Shown: positions 34,058-43,786 of the stretch, in pieces | How positions within the stretch are numbered: position 1 is the first letter of the stretch | How the letters are laid out: each line of letters opens with the position of its first letter | Origin: Flavobacterium psychrotrophum | GTDB taxonomy: Bacteria; Bacteroidota; Bacteroidia; Flavobacteriales; Flavobacteriaceae | Length of the DNA stretch: 64,000 nucleotides | Assembly: GCF_003403075.1 (NCBI RefSeq) | Contig: NZ_CP031557.1 | Span: forward strand, 3,596,001-3,660,000 | Direction: 5' to 3' | The notes under the pieces: model-generated | Database searches by the model: none | Told to the model about the DNA's origin: nothing | What the model saw: only the letters and a program-made list of their open reading frames with translations | Program-made: the position numbers and the translations under genes

Positions 34058-35215
34058 TTAGTTTTTTACCACTTTAATTACCGATGTACCTTCTGCCGAG
34101 TTTACTTTGGCAAAGTATACACCATTAGCAAGAGCTGATGCGTTTACTGTAGCCTGCTGCGCGTTAGCTACCTGGCTTGCTACAATTTTACCGGTAAGGT
34201 CTACAATCTGGATGTTAGTAAGTGTACCATTTGCAGTGCTAAACGTCCATGATGCGTTAGCAGGGTTAGGATAAGCCACCACACTGCCTTTAGTATAGGT
34301 TGTAACCGCTGCCGGAGCAGAGAAATCAAAAGCACCTGTAGTTCTGTTAAAAGTAACAGCATATGTACCTACCGGCACCGTAACGTTACCACCTCCCTGT
34401 GTCATTGTACCAGAAGGATATTGTGCTCCACCCCAGGTAACAGTCCATTCGTGGTTTAGGCGAAATTTCATTTCAGACAATCCTTCACCATCAACGGCAA
34501 ATACTCTTGATGCATAGCTGTAGTTTACACCATCTGTAGTTGTCATATCAGAATCTGTACCCCAGCCGCCAACGCCGCTACCGGTAATACTAATCGTTAC
34601 AAAATTAAAATGGTACTCGTGTGTAGTAAGGTTAAAAGTAACATTGTAGCTATTAGCCGGCACCGGTATTTCAACACCTTCTGCAGCTGTTCCGGTAGGA
34701 AAACCTACAGCACCCCAGTTTGCATTACCATTAGTAAATGCGACATTTGTCTGAGCTGTAAAAACTGCATTATTATAAAAATAATTTACACCGTCAGTAG
34801 TGACAAGGTTAATATTCGTACCCCCTCCTATTAATGATATGTGTTCAAACCCGCCTACATCTTCAAAGTTATATGCTTTAGTAGTAAGGTTAAAAGTAAT
34901 ATCATATTTTCCCGGCTGGCACTGTATATCCTGGCCATTCTGGTCCTGTAAGCCTACCCCACTTGGCCATGCCGCATTATTACCCCAGTTAAGGCCATTC
35001 CACGCATTATCCTGCCTGAATTTAAGGCCACCTCCTGTAAGGGTAACATTTTCTAAAGTGTAAGTTACCCCATCGGTAGTTGCCATATCAATATCCGGGC
35101 CATCCCAACCCACAGAAGTAGCGCCGCCTATAATCCCGATACTTGGAAATTGTGCAAACATCATTGCCGTGCCCGCCATGAACACTGTGCAAAGCATAAG
35201 TAATTTTTTGATCAT
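34058..35215 (-). CDS. Secreted starch-binding protein with three SusE/SusF-like repeats and T9SS type A tail
   Basis: 385 residues. Signal peptide (about 1-21, ending in Phe-Ala-Gln). Three related modules of about 90 residues begin with SIGIIGGATSVGWDGPDIDM, then HISLIGGGTNINL and SITGSGVGGWGTDSDM; each has a following DGV-Y motif and ends with a T-x-x-Y/F strand, like the tandem starch-binding domains of SusE and SusF. The last 75 residues (VAYPNPANASWTF, GKIVASQV, NGVYFAKV, TSVIKVVKN) are a type A T9SS sorting domain. So it is a surface or released carbohydrate-binding protein instead of a lipid-anchored one. Last gene of the leftward starch arm. Confidence 0.85.
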   Translation of the reverse strand: MIKKLLMLCTVFMAGTAMMFAQFPSIGIIGGATSVGWDGPDIDMATTDGVTYTLENVTLTGGGLKFRQDNAWNGLNWGNNAAWPSGVGLQDQNGQDIQCQPGKYDITFNLTTKAYNFEDVGGFEHISLIGGGTNINLVTTDGVNYFYNNAVFTAQTNVAFTNGNANWGAVGFPTGTAAEGVEIPVPANSYNVTFNLTTHEYHFNFVTISITGSGVGGWGTDSDMTTTDGVNYSYASRVFAVDGEGLSEMKFRLNHEWTVTWGGAQYPSGTMTQGGGNVTVPVGTYAVTFNRTTGAFDFSAPAAVTTYTKGSVVAYPNPANASWTFSTANGTLTNIQIVDLTGKIVASQVANAQQATVNASALANGVYFAKVNSAEGTSVIKVVKN

Positions 35216-35239
35216 AAAATAGAAATTTTTAAAATTAAG

Positions 35240-35249
35240 AAAACGTTAT
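35240..35249. promoter_or_regulatory. Candidate LacI-type operator half site before the T9SS starch-binding gene
   Basis: AAAACGTTAT, 25 bases upstream of the start, shares the AACGTT core found three times before susC. The core is short, so this is tentative. Confidence 0.3.
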
Positions 35250-35319
35250 AGTAAATATAGAAAAAAATAGTCATCTTAAACGACGACTGATTTATGATAG
35301 AAAAAAATCAAAAATTAAA

Positions 35320-35379
35320 CGATGCAACAATAACAAAAACAATTAGTTACACAATTACTGTAGTGTTTTTGTTGCATCG
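35320..35379 (-). terminator. Terminator after the lipoprotein alpha-amylase gene
   Basis: Arms CGATGCAACAA and TTGTTGCATCG separated by about 38 bases. On the minus strand it is followed by TTTAATTTTTGATTTTTTT. It separates the amylase from the downstream T9SS gene. Confidence 0.65.
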
Positions 35380-35428
35380 AAAAATAAGATTTATTTATTC
35401 TTTTATGCTATACAAAGCTTTTAAATAC

Positions 35429-36865
35429 TTAATTAGACAGTATCCAATATTGCCACGGCGCAGCATCTATTACCTGATCCTTTTTTAAGGTTAGTTTTTC
35501 GCCTGTAAGTGCATTGGTAAATGTACCATCAACAGCTACTTTAAACTGGAGTATCTCCTTAGTAAGGTTGGCTATATAGTACACTTTTTTACCCTCTTTC
35601 TCTCTCTCAAAAGCCAGTATTTTTTTATCATCAGATGTTTTAAGCCTAATGTACGATGCCGGCTTTTTACCACCATTAAGGGCAACATCGGTATTTTTTA
35701 GTTTACCAAGTTTTTCATAAATGGCAAACATTTTACCGGTCTTCTTTTCTATAGTATCCTGCTCAAAGAATTTAAGCCTGCGGTTGTTATCATATTCCTG
35801 ACCGGTATAAATAAGCGGCATACCCGGCATGGTATAAGTAAGTGCTGCAAAAGCTTCAGCGGCATCACCCATACGCTCATATTCACTACCGCTCCAGGCA
35901 TTCTCGTCATGGCTGCTGGTAAGGTTCATCATAATGTCATCCTTTTCAAATTTTTCAGAAAGGTGTTTCATCGTGGCATCCCAGTCGGCTACCGTCTTTT
36001 TGCCCTGCGCAATGTCGTTCATCACATGGTGTGCCTCAAAGCCATACCCCATATCAAACTGCCCCTTAAGCAGATATTCTTTCTCGCTTTCCATAAGCAT
36101 GAATAGCGGCTTAACCTCTTTAAGTTTCGGTATTGCAAAATTCCAGAAATCAGTAGGCACATTATCGGCCACATCACAACGGAAACCATCGATGCCCTGG
36201 TTTTTTACCCAATACATCATTTCATTAAGCATGGGCTCATACACTTTTTTGTTGGTGTACTCCAGGTGTGCAACATCTGTCCAGCCCCACGGCTCGCCCG
36301 TTTCAGGATTTAGCGGATCAGTCACCTCGCCTTTAGCATTGTGCTGGTAATATTCCGGATGTTCTTTTATCCATTTATGATCCCAGCCCGTGTGGTTTGC
36401 TACCCAGTCCAGTATAACATACATACCATTATCATGCGCGGTTTTAACCAGTTTTTGGAAATCTTCCAGCGTACCAAGGTCAGGATTCACTGCAGTATAA
36501 TCAGAGATAGCATACCAGCTGCCCAGATATTTTTTCTTTTCAGTTGGGTCAGTAATATCCTCAATCGACTTATCGGCAGTAGCCTTACGTCGCGTCATTG
36601 ATATTGGGTAAATGGGCATAACCCAAAGTATCTTTACACCCAATTGCTTTAGCTTAGGGATATCTTTTGTAAAGGCATTGAACGTACCCTCTTTTGAGTA
36701 ATTACGGATGTTTGCCTCATAGATAACAGCGTTTTCCATAGTGGCATCGCTTACCGGAGGCAGGCTTTCTGCTGAAGCTGTTGCCGGTTCACCTTCTGCC
36801 TTTTTTTCTTCTTTACACCCCAAAAGCAGGGTAAGAGTTAAGACGGTTATTAGTATTTTTTTCAT
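35429..36865 (-). CDS. GH13 alpha-amylase family lipoprotein
   Basis: 478 residues with a lipoprotein signal (LTLTLLLGCKEEKK, Cys at about 17; the acidic/lysine stretch after the Cys fits surface export). GH13 catalytic regions: ILDWVANHTGWDH (region I), GIDGFRCDVADNVP with the nucleophile Asp (region II), FMLMESEKEY with the acid Glu (region III) and LTSSHDENAWSG with the third Asp (region IV). It starts directly on the (beta/alpha)8 barrel with no accessory domain, typical of enzymes that trim maltodextrins. Part of the leftward arm of the starch locus. Confidence 0.92.
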   Translation of the reverse strand: MKKILITVLTLTLLLGCKEEKKAEGEPATASAESLPPVSDATMENAVIYEANIRNYSKEGTFNAFTKDIPKLKQLGVKILWVMPIYPISMTRRKATADKSIEDITDPTEKKKYLGSWYAISDYTAVNPDLGTLEDFQKLVKTAHDNGMYVILDWVANHTGWDHKWIKEHPEYYQHNAKGEVTDPLNPETGEPWGWTDVAHLEYTNKKVYEPMLNEMMYWVKNQGIDGFRCDVADNVPTDFWNFAIPKLKEVKPLFMLMESEKEYLLKGQFDMGYGFEAHHVMNDIAQGKKTVADWDATMKHLSEKFEKDDIMMNLTSSHDENAWSGSEYERMGDAAEAFAALTYTMPGMPLIYTGQEYDNNRRLKFFEQDTIEKKTGKMFAIYEKLGKLKNTDVALNGGKKPASYIRLKTSDDKKILAFEREKEGKKVYYIANLTKEILQFKVAVDGTFTNALTGEKLTLKKDQVIDAAPWQYWILSN

Positions 36866-36938
36866 TTAAAATGAAGTTTGGTTATCACTAATTCTAATTT
36901 GGCTTTTGCTGATTAAGCAGATCGTGCTGCTCCGTAAT

Positions 36939-37015
36939 GTCATTCTGAATGCAGCGCAGCGTAATGAAGAATCTCAAAAAAACTAATGTGAGATTCCTCC
37001 TATCGTCGGAATGAC
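36939..37015. repeat. Intergenic inverted repeat, GTCATTC family
   Basis: Outer arms GTCATTC / GAATGAC and inner arms GAATCTCA / TGAGATTC in the gap between two amylase genes. A related copy is at 44028-44118. Confidence 0.65.
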
Positions 37016-37058
37016 AAAAATGCTTGTCCAAAACTTCTCATACAGTTCTAATCTTTAC

Positions 37059-38897
37059 CTATTTCAGTTCCAGCACCATTACACTTTTCGGCTCCATCGT
37101 AATCTCACCGGTAACGTTAACCGATTTACCCGTAATTACATCGGTACCGGATTTGTAAGCTTTTATGTTTTCTGAAAAACGGTCGGTTTTAAAGGTCTTG
37201 GTTGTAGCGCTGTTATTTACCACCACCATTACCGTCTCTTTTTCGTTGTAACGGAAGTACACATACACATTATCATATGGCAGATACTGCGTCGTTTTAC
37301 CCGAATGGATTACGGCTTTACTTTTCCTCCATGTAAATAATTTCGATGTGAAATCGAAATACTGCTTTTCCTGTTCGGTACGGCCTGCTGTAGTAAAAGC
37401 ATTATGATCATCGCCTTTCCAGCCACCCGGAAAATCATGGCGAATATCACCATCACCTTTGCCTTTATCGCCTGCCATACCTATCTCTGAGCCATAGTAC
37501 AATTGCGGAATACCGCGCTCTGTAGCAAGAATAGCCATAGCCATCTGGTATTTTTTAAAGTCGTTTTTGTAGATCTCGTTAAAGCGGCCGGTGTCGTGGT
37601 TCTCTGCAAAGGTCAGGATGCTGTTGATGTTAGGGTACAAAAAGTCGTTAGCCAGGTTGTTGTACATTTTGTACATACCACGATCCCAACCGGCATCATC
37701 TTCGCTAAAGGCCTGCGCCAACGCATCCATACCTGTAAAATCCATAACACTAGGCAGGTGCGAATTGTAGCTCTGTATGGCACCAACTTTACTATCCTTT
37801 TGCCAGTATGCCATTTGCGCCTGGTCGTTCATCCATACCTCACCCACAATATTAAATTTAGGGTACTCATCTGTAATGGCTTTTGTCCATTTACTGATAC
37901 CCTCCTTATCGTTGTAGCTGTAGGTATCTACACGGAAACCATCAAGATCGGCATATTCTATCCACCAGATTGCGTTTTGCGTAAGGTAGTTCAGCACTAA
38001 CGGATTACTTTGGTTAAGGTCGGGCATGCTCGGCACGAACCAACCGTCTACACACTGGCGTTTATCACTTTTAGACGCATTGACATCAAACTGGGTAGCC
38101 ATGCGGTAGTTGCTCTGCGAATATCCGGGAAACTGGTGTACCCATTCATACGTAGGCAGGTCTTTATACATCCAGTGTTGTGCGCCCCAGTGGTTAGTAA
38201 CATAATCAAGCACCAGCTTCATGCCTTTCTTTTTTACCTCAGCCGAAAGGCGCAGGTAATCTTCGTTTGTACCATAGCGTGGGTCTATTTTATACACATC
38301 GCTCTGGCCGTAACCGTGGTAGGAACCACGCGGATCGTTATCCTCACACAATGGAGTGGCCCAAACAGCCGTTGCACCTAACTCTTTTATATAGTCCAGG
38401 TTTTTAATGATGCCCTCAATATCGCCACCGTGGCGGCCATTAGGGTTATCCCTTTTTACCTTTTCATTAGTATCTTTAGTACTATCGTTATCCGGGTTAC
38501 CATTAGCAAAACGGTCGGGCATTAGCAGATACATCATATCTGCCGAGGTATAACTCTCGCGGTCTGCCGAGCCTGTCCTGCGCTGCTTTAGTTCATATTT
38601 TTGGGTAAAGGCTACTTTGTCCTTAACGTTTTTAAACGAAAAGGTTAGCGACTTTGCCGAAACGTTCTTTGTGTCGATAGTAACAAAAACATAGTTAGGG
38701 TTCTCGGTTTTTACCACATTGTTTATCACTACCCCGTCTGAAACTGAGGGCGTGTATTGTGCAATATTTTTTCCGTAGAACATTACCTGAAGCTCAGGGT
38801 TGTTCATGCCACTCCACCAAAATGGCGGTTCGGCGCGCTCTACCTGTGCGAAGGCGGTAATGCCGGTGAATAGTAAGATGTAAAGTAATTTTTTCAT
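37059..38897 (-). CDS. SusA-like neopullulanase/cyclomaltodextrinase (GH13)
   Basis: 612 residues with a cleaved signal (ITAFAQ, residues about 12-17). An N-terminal Ig-like domain (ERAEPPFWWSGMNNPELQVM) is the one of cyclomaltodextrinases. Barrel: YLLMPDRFANGNPDND, KLVLDYVTNHWGAQH (region I), DGFRVDTYSYND (II, nucleophile Asp), NIVGEVWMND (III, Glu) and LTFAENHDTGRFNE (IV, Asp). Homologous in layout to Bacteroides SusA, which acts in the periplasm on imported oligosaccharides. Second leftward arm enzyme. Confidence 0.92.
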   Translation of the reverse strand: MKKLLYILLFTGITAFAQVERAEPPFWWSGMNNPELQVMFYGKNIAQYTPSVSDGVVINNVVKTENPNYVFVTIDTKNVSAKSLTFSFKNVKDKVAFTQKYELKQRRTGSADRESYTSADMMYLLMPDRFANGNPDNDSTKDTNEKVKRDNPNGRHGGDIEGIIKNLDYIKELGATAVWATPLCEDNDPRGSYHGYGQSDVYKIDPRYGTNEDYLRLSAEVKKKGMKLVLDYVTNHWGAQHWMYKDLPTYEWVHQFPGYSQSNYRMATQFDVNASKSDKRQCVDGWFVPSMPDLNQSNPLVLNYLTQNAIWWIEYADLDGFRVDTYSYNDKEGISKWTKAITDEYPKFNIVGEVWMNDQAQMAYWQKDSKVGAIQSYNSHLPSVMDFTGMDALAQAFSEDDAGWDRGMYKMYNNLANDFLYPNINSILTFAENHDTGRFNEIYKNDFKKYQMAMAILATERGIPQLYYGSEIGMAGDKGKGDGDIRHDFPGGWKGDDHNAFTTAGRTEQEKQYFDFTSKLFTWRKSKAVIHSGKTTQYLPYDNVYVYFRYNEKETVMVVVNNSATTKTFKTDRFSENIKAYKSGTDVITGKSVNVTGEITMEPKSVMVLELK

Positions 38898-39029
38898 TGT
38901 GTTGTTTTGCTATTTGTTTTGCCACGAATTACACCAATTTCACTAATTTTTGATGTAGTATGGGACTGCTGCAAGTTTTTAAAATCTTGTAGCTATTGAT
39001 AGTTTGAAGTTTGATACTTCAGATATAGT

Positions 39030-39136
39030 CCACCCCGCCCTGCGGGCACCCCTCCGAAGGAGGGGAATCGTAGCGATCTACTCAACAGAGCGAGCATTCC
39101 CCTCCTTCGGAGGGGTGGCTGAAAGCCGGGGTGGGT
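39030..39136. repeat. Complete palindromic repeat pair (copies D1 and D2)
   Basis: D1 (39030-39068) reads CCACCCCGCCCTGCGGGCAC then CCCTCCGAAGGAGGGGAAT; D2 (39096-39136) reads ATTCCCCTCCTTCGGAGGGG then TGGCTGAAAGCCGGGGTGG. They face each other as inverted arms around a 27-base centre. Same family as copies A-C around the DUF559 gene. It lies in the 285-base gap between the GH65 and SusA-like genes. Confidence 0.8.
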
Positions 39137-39182
39137 ATAAATAAACTTTCAAGGCCTTGAAGACCTTACAGGTTGTGAAATC

Positions 39183-41492
39183 TTAAACAGCAACCAGCTG
39201 ATTAGGCTTTACGGTAACGGCATTACCGTTAACCACCACATCCATATCATGGTCGCCCTCAAGGGCAAAATGTGTTTCGCCCGGCTGTACCGATACCTTA
39301 AGCACCTGCCCACGGAAGTTGATCTTGAATGAAAAACCTTTCCACTGTGCAGGTATCTTTGGTTCAAAATACAGCATATTATTTTTAACGCGCATGCCGC
39401 CAAAGCCTTCTACAATACTCATCCAGGTGCCGGCCATACTGGTAATGTGCAGTCCTTCCTCCACCTCTTTGTTATAATCGTCGAGATCCAGGCGCGATGT
39501 GCGTAGATAGAATGTATAAGCTTGTTCCATCCTGTCAAGGCTGGCTGCCTGTATGCTATGCACACATGGCGAGAGGCTACTCTCATGTACCGTTAGCGGC
39601 TCATAAAAGTCAAAGTGCTTTTCCAGCTGTGCCTTACTAAAATGGTCTTCAAAAAAGTAGAAGCCCTGTAGTACATCTGCCTGTTTTATGTAAGGCGAAC
39701 GCAGTATCCTGTCCCAACTCCATTTCTGGTTGATAGGCCTTTGCGACTTATCCAGCTGGCTTACCGGCACAAGCTCCTTATCAAGGAAACCGTCCTGTTG
39801 CAGGTATACGCCAAACTCTTCTGAGTATGGGAAATACATATTATCTGCCACTTCCTGCCACGCCTTTATTTCTTCGGCATCAAGTTTTACAAGATCCATA
39901 ATACGGGTATGGTCTGCATTGAACTCATCGCGAACACGAGCAATTTGCTCTACCGTATAATCTATGCACCACTTGGCAATATAGTTGGTATAAAAATTGT
40001 TGTTTATGTTGTTCTCGTACTCGTTAGGGCCCGTAACTCCAAGTATCATGTACTTGTTTTTGTGTGACGAATAGGTTGCCCTCTGGTGCCAGAAACGCGC
40101 TATGCCTATCAGTACCTCCAATCCTTTTTCAGGAATGTAGCTGTAATCATTGGTAAAACGGTAATAGTTATAAATAGCAAAGGCAATGGCGCCGTTACGG
40201 TGAATTTCCTCAAAGGTAATTTCCCACTCGTTATGGCATTCTTCACCATTCATGGTAACCATAGGGTATAGTGCCGCGCCGTTTTTAAAACCAAGCTTTT
40301 CTCCATTTTCTATGGCCCTAGCAAGCTGTACGTGCCTGTAAGTTAATAAATTTCGGGCAACCTGCTGGTCTTTAGTAGCCATATAAAATGGTATGCAGTA
40401 AGCTTCGGTATCCCAATAGGTAGAGCCACCATATTTTTCTCCGGTAAAACCTTTAGGGCCTATGTTTAGCCTTGGGTCTTTGCCCAAATACGTCTGGTTA
40501 AGCTGGAAGATATTAAAACGGATACCCTGCTGTGCTTTTACGTCGCCATCAATAGTAATATCTGCCATTTCCCAAATACTAGCCCATGCCTGTTTCTGTT
40601 CTTCTAAAAGGGCATCAAAACCTTTGGCTTTCGCCGAAGTAATAACCGCCTTTGCTGCATTTATAAGTTCCGCTTCTGCATGGTTTAACGTTACGGTATA
40701 ACCGCCAAATTTTACAATGGCAGCCGTGTCGTTAGGGTTGGCCTCTATGGTATAGCTAAACTGTACTTTCCTGTCAGATGCCTGGGCACTTACAGGTAGT
40801 GTTTGTGTATCGTTGCCATTTAGTAAAATACTGTTGTGCATAAAAGCCGCTGCGCCAAAGCCTGTCTTGAACGTGCGTGCCACTACAAAACCTTCGTTAA
40901 CCGAATACTGCGCATCTACAGGCTCCCAAAAGGTTTCTTCCCAGTTGGCATCCATGTTCTTAACACCCGCATCTACATACGGCTTATAGGTTATCTGTGC
41001 CGCACGGTTAAGCGGGGTAATTTCATATTTTATGGCGCCAAGCTCATCTGCCACTAACGACAGGAAACGCTTAACGTTTACTTTTATCTCAGTACCATTT
41101 TGCAGTACAGCTTCAAAAGAGCGGTTGTATACACCCTCCTGCATATTAAGCTCGCGACGAAAATTGTTTACCACGCTGCATTTGGCAAGGTCGAGTACCT
41201 CACCGTTCACTTCAATGTCTATGCCTATCCAGTTTGGCGCATTAAGCACCTTGGCAAAATACTCAGGGTAGCCGTTTTTCCACCAGCCCACTTTAGTTTT
41301 GTCCGGATAGTACACGCCTGCTATATAACTTCCCTGAAAGGTATGCCCGCTATACTGCTCTTCAAAATTAGCACGCTGCCCCATGGCACCGTTGCCAATG
41401 CTAAAAAGGCTTTCTGATGAACGCACCCTTTCTGCATCAAATCCTTCTTCTATAACCGACCAATTGTCCGGTACTATATAATCCTGGTTCAT
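39183..41492 (-). CDS. Maltose phosphorylase (GH65)
   Basis: 769 residues, normal length. GH65 pattern: N-terminal supersandwich with ESLFSIGNGAMGQRANFEE, the (alpha/alpha)6 barrel starting near residue 300, and the catalytic acid region MVTMNGEECHNEWEITFEE then IHRNGAIAF at about 410-430. No signal peptide, so cytoplasmic. It splits maltose and inorganic phosphate to glucose and beta-glucose-1-phosphate. Trehalose or kojibiose phosphorylase activity is possible within the family, but the neighbouring beta-phosphoglucomutase and starch genes make maltose the likely substrate. Nine bases after pgmB. Confidence 0.9.
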   Translation of the reverse strand: MNQDYIVPDNWSVIEEGFDAERVRSSESLFSIGNGAMGQRANFEEQYSGHTFQGSYIAGVYYPDKTKVGWWKNGYPEYFAKVLNAPNWIGIDIEVNGEVLDLAKCSVVNNFRRELNMQEGVYNRSFEAVLQNGTEIKVNVKRFLSLVADELGAIKYEITPLNRAAQITYKPYVDAGVKNMDANWEETFWEPVDAQYSVNEGFVVARTFKTGFGAAAFMHNSILLNGNDTQTLPVSAQASDRKVQFSYTIEANPNDTAAIVKFGGYTVTLNHAEAELINAAKAVITSAKAKGFDALLEEQKQAWASIWEMADITIDGDVKAQQGIRFNIFQLNQTYLGKDPRLNIGPKGFTGEKYGGSTYWDTEAYCIPFYMATKDQQVARNLLTYRHVQLARAIENGEKLGFKNGAALYPMVTMNGEECHNEWEITFEEIHRNGAIAFAIYNYYRFTNDYSYIPEKGLEVLIGIARFWHQRATYSSHKNKYMILGVTGPNEYENNINNNFYTNYIAKWCIDYTVEQIARVRDEFNADHTRIMDLVKLDAEEIKAWQEVADNMYFPYSEEFGVYLQQDGFLDKELVPVSQLDKSQRPINQKWSWDRILRSPYIKQADVLQGFYFFEDHFSKAQLEKHFDFYEPLTVHESSLSPCVHSIQAASLDRMEQAYTFYLRTSRLDLDDYNKEVEEGLHITSMAGTWMSIVEGFGGMRVKNNMLYFEPKIPAQWKGFSFKINFRGQVLKVSVQPGETHFALEGDHDMDVVVNGNAVTVKPNQLVAV

Positions 41493-41501
41493 GTGTGTCT
41501 A

Positions 41502-42158
41502 TTAACTGTTAACTAACGTTTCTAAAAAATGTATGTTTATCCCGGCAAAGCTGCTAAAGTTGTGCTGTGCCTCGTGCAGGGTGTTGGCATCGCCTATGCC
41601 CACGCTCGTCATTCCGGCAATATTTGCCGCCTTTATCCCCGCAATAGAGTCTTCAAACACTATTGCGTCAGATGCAGGTTTACCCAATAATTGTGCTGCC
41701 TGTATAAATACTTCAGGATCCGGCTTTGCATTGGTTACATCATTACCGTCTACAATGGCATCGAAATAATGTATAATGCCCACACGCTCCAGTATAGGCC
41801 TTGCGTTTTTACTTGCCGATCCTAATGCTATACCCTGGTTGTTAGCCTTAAGCCATTCCAGCACCGGCATTACACCATCTAATATTTCATCGGCAGCCAT
41901 ATTAGCTACCGAGTTCATGTAGTCTTCGTTCTTTTCGATAAGCCAGGCATCTTTATCTTCCTGGCTGGCTTCTACGTTTCCAATACCAAGGATGATATCC
42001 AGCGAACGGCCACGGCTTACGCCTTTTAGTAATTCATTATGCTCATGCGTAAAGTCGATACCCAGGCGGTTTGCAATTTTTTGCCACGCCAGGTAGTGGT
42101 ACTTGGCCGTGTCTACGATGACCCCATCGAGGTCGAAAATAAATGCTTTTTGTTTCAT
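41502..42158 (-). CDS. pgmB: Beta-phosphoglucomutase
   Basis: 218 residues. HAD fold: FIFDLDGVIVDTAKYHYLAW with nucleophile Asp 9 and general acid Asp 11, LLKGVSRGRSLDIIL as the cap region, GSASKNARPILE (the SAS variant of motif II), GNDVTNAKPDPEVF with the Lys, and VFEDSIAGIKAA with the metal Asp. This is the subfamily that turns beta-glucose-1-phosphate into glucose-6-phosphate. Between MFS (3 bases) and GH65 (9 bases), so in one operon. Confidence 0.94.
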   Translation of the reverse strand: MKQKAFIFDLDGVIVDTAKYHYLAWQKIANRLGIDFTHEHNELLKGVSRGRSLDIILGIGNVEASQEDKDAWLIEKNEDYMNSVANMAADEILDGVMPVLEWLKANNQGIALGSASKNARPILERVGIIHYFDAIVDGNDVTNAKPDPEVFIQAAQLLGKPASDAIVFEDSIAGIKAANIAGMTSVGIGDANTLHEAQHNFSSFAGINIHFLETLVNS

Positions 42159-42161
42159 TGA

Positions 42162-43748
42162 TTATTTTTGATTGATATTGATGATTGCCTTGTCGTTTAC
42201 CAGCAGTGCCATAACGCCTGCCACTACCATAGATGCACCGCCGATTAACAGCGCATAAATGGGCTCATTACTAAAAAAGTACGAAACCAAAAAGCCTAAA
42301 ATAGAGGCTGCAAGTAGTTGCGGTATAACTACAAAGAAGTTAAATACACCCATATAATACCCCATTTTAGATGCCGGCAAAGCACCGCTAAGCATGGCAA
42401 ACGGGATAGAAAGTATGCTGGCCCAGGCAATGCCCACGCCTATCATACTAAGGTCATACATATAAAATGTAAAGTTGAAATATGTATCCGGAGATCCTAT
42501 CCTGAAAATGACATCATTAAACGTACCGGCATTACCCAGGTAGTAAATAGATGCCAGCCCAAGGCCACCAGCTACCAATGCCAGGAAGTGTGTAAACTTA
42601 CGGCTGGTGCGCTTTGCTATAAGCGGCAGCAAAAAAGCTGCTATAGCGCCCACAAGGTTATAATTGGCAAACATTTCGTTAACCACATTAGCACCTGTAT
42701 TATAGGCAACCGAAGTTGTATCTGTAGTTTTAAAAATGTGTTCTGTTACTGCACCCGTAGTATATATCCACATTGAAAATAATGCGAACCATGTAAAGAA
42801 CTGTACTACGGCAAGCTGTTTCATAACCTTTGGCATAAACTGAAAATCGTTCATGATGGTTACAAAACCGTTGCGATAGTTACCCTGTTTCTGGAAAAGC
42901 CCCGAAACAATAAGCGCTGCTCCGCCCAGGCCAATAAGGCCAAGTGAAAGTACATACAAATCTTTTTTAAGCCCATAGGCATATACCACATAAGAAAACA
43001 CTAATCCTATAAGCAAAGCAATGGTACCTATGGTAAGGTGCCTGCTGCCATTTGCCGTAAACCAGGATACCGGCCTTTCTTCCTCGCGATATTGTTCGGC
43101 TTCAGCCTTTTCAAAAGCAGCAAGTTCGTCGGGCGAATATTCTTTTGTTGTAAAGATGGTAACCAGTACGGTAATGATAAAGGCTGCTCCGCCAATGTAA
43201 AACGAGTACTTAACCGAATCCGGTATCTGCCCTGCGGGAGCCGTGTTAGCCACGTCAAAATAGGTAAGGATGTTAGGCAGCTTTGAAGCCACATAAGCAC
43301 CCAGCCCTATAAAAAAACTTTGCATGGCAAACCCGGTGGTACGCTGTTTTTCATTTAGCACATCGCCCACAAAAGCCCGAAAAGGCTCCATGGTAATATT
43401 GATAGACGCATCAAGCATCCATAATATACCGGCAGCAAACCACAGGTGCGGCGAGTTTGGCATAATAAACAACGCCAGCGATGCCAGTAAGGCACCTGCT
43501 AAAAAATACGGTTTGCGTCGGCCAAGTTTTGTCCAGGTCCTGTCGCTAAAGTATCCGATGATGGGCTGTACTATGAGCCCGGTGAGCGGGGCTGCTACCC
43601 AAAGTGCCGGGATATCGTCTATCTCAGCGCCTAACGTCTGGAATATCCGGCTAACGTTAGCATTTTGGAGCGCAAAGCCCATTTGTATTCCCAGGAACCC
43701 GAAACTCATGTTCCAGATCTCCCAGAAACCTAATTTACGCTTTTCCAT
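42162..43748 (-). CDS. SLC45-like MFS transporter, probably for maltose
   Basis: 528 residues with 12 predicted membrane helices and a longer than usual loop with charged residues in the centre (AAFEKAEAEQYREEERPVSW). WNMSFGFLGIQMGFALQNAN and GYFSDRTWTKLGRRKPYF (the MFS loop 2-3 signature) are typical of the GPH/SLC45 sugar:cation symporters found in Bacteroidota starch loci. It likely carries maltose or short maltodextrins into the cytoplasm. First gene of the leftward arm; a long inverted repeat lies upstream. Confidence 0.88.
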   Translation of the reverse strand: MEKRKLGFWEIWNMSFGFLGIQMGFALQNANVSRIFQTLGAEIDDIPALWVAAPLTGLIVQPIIGYFSDRTWTKLGRRKPYFLAGALLASLALFIMPNSPHLWFAAGILWMLDASINITMEPFRAFVGDVLNEKQRTTGFAMQSFFIGLGAYVASKLPNILTYFDVANTAPAGQIPDSVKYSFYIGGAAFIITVLVTIFTTKEYSPDELAAFEKAEAEQYREEERPVSWFTANGSRHLTIGTIALLIGLVFSYVVYAYGLKKDLYVLSLGLIGLGGAALIVSGLFQKQGNYRNGFVTIMNDFQFMPKVMKQLAVVQFFTWFALFSMWIYTTGAVTEHIFKTTDTTSVAYNTGANVVNEMFANYNLVGAIAAFLLPLIAKRTSRKFTHFLALVAGGLGLASIYYLGNAGTFNDVIFRIGSPDTYFNFTFYMYDLSMIGVGIAWASILSIPFAMLSGALPASKMGYYMGVFNFFVVIPQLLAASILGFLVSYFFSNEPIYALLIGGASMVVAGVMALLVNDKAIININQK

Positions 43749-43786
43749 TATCGTAATTTAAATTATTAACGATAAGCGCGTATGGC

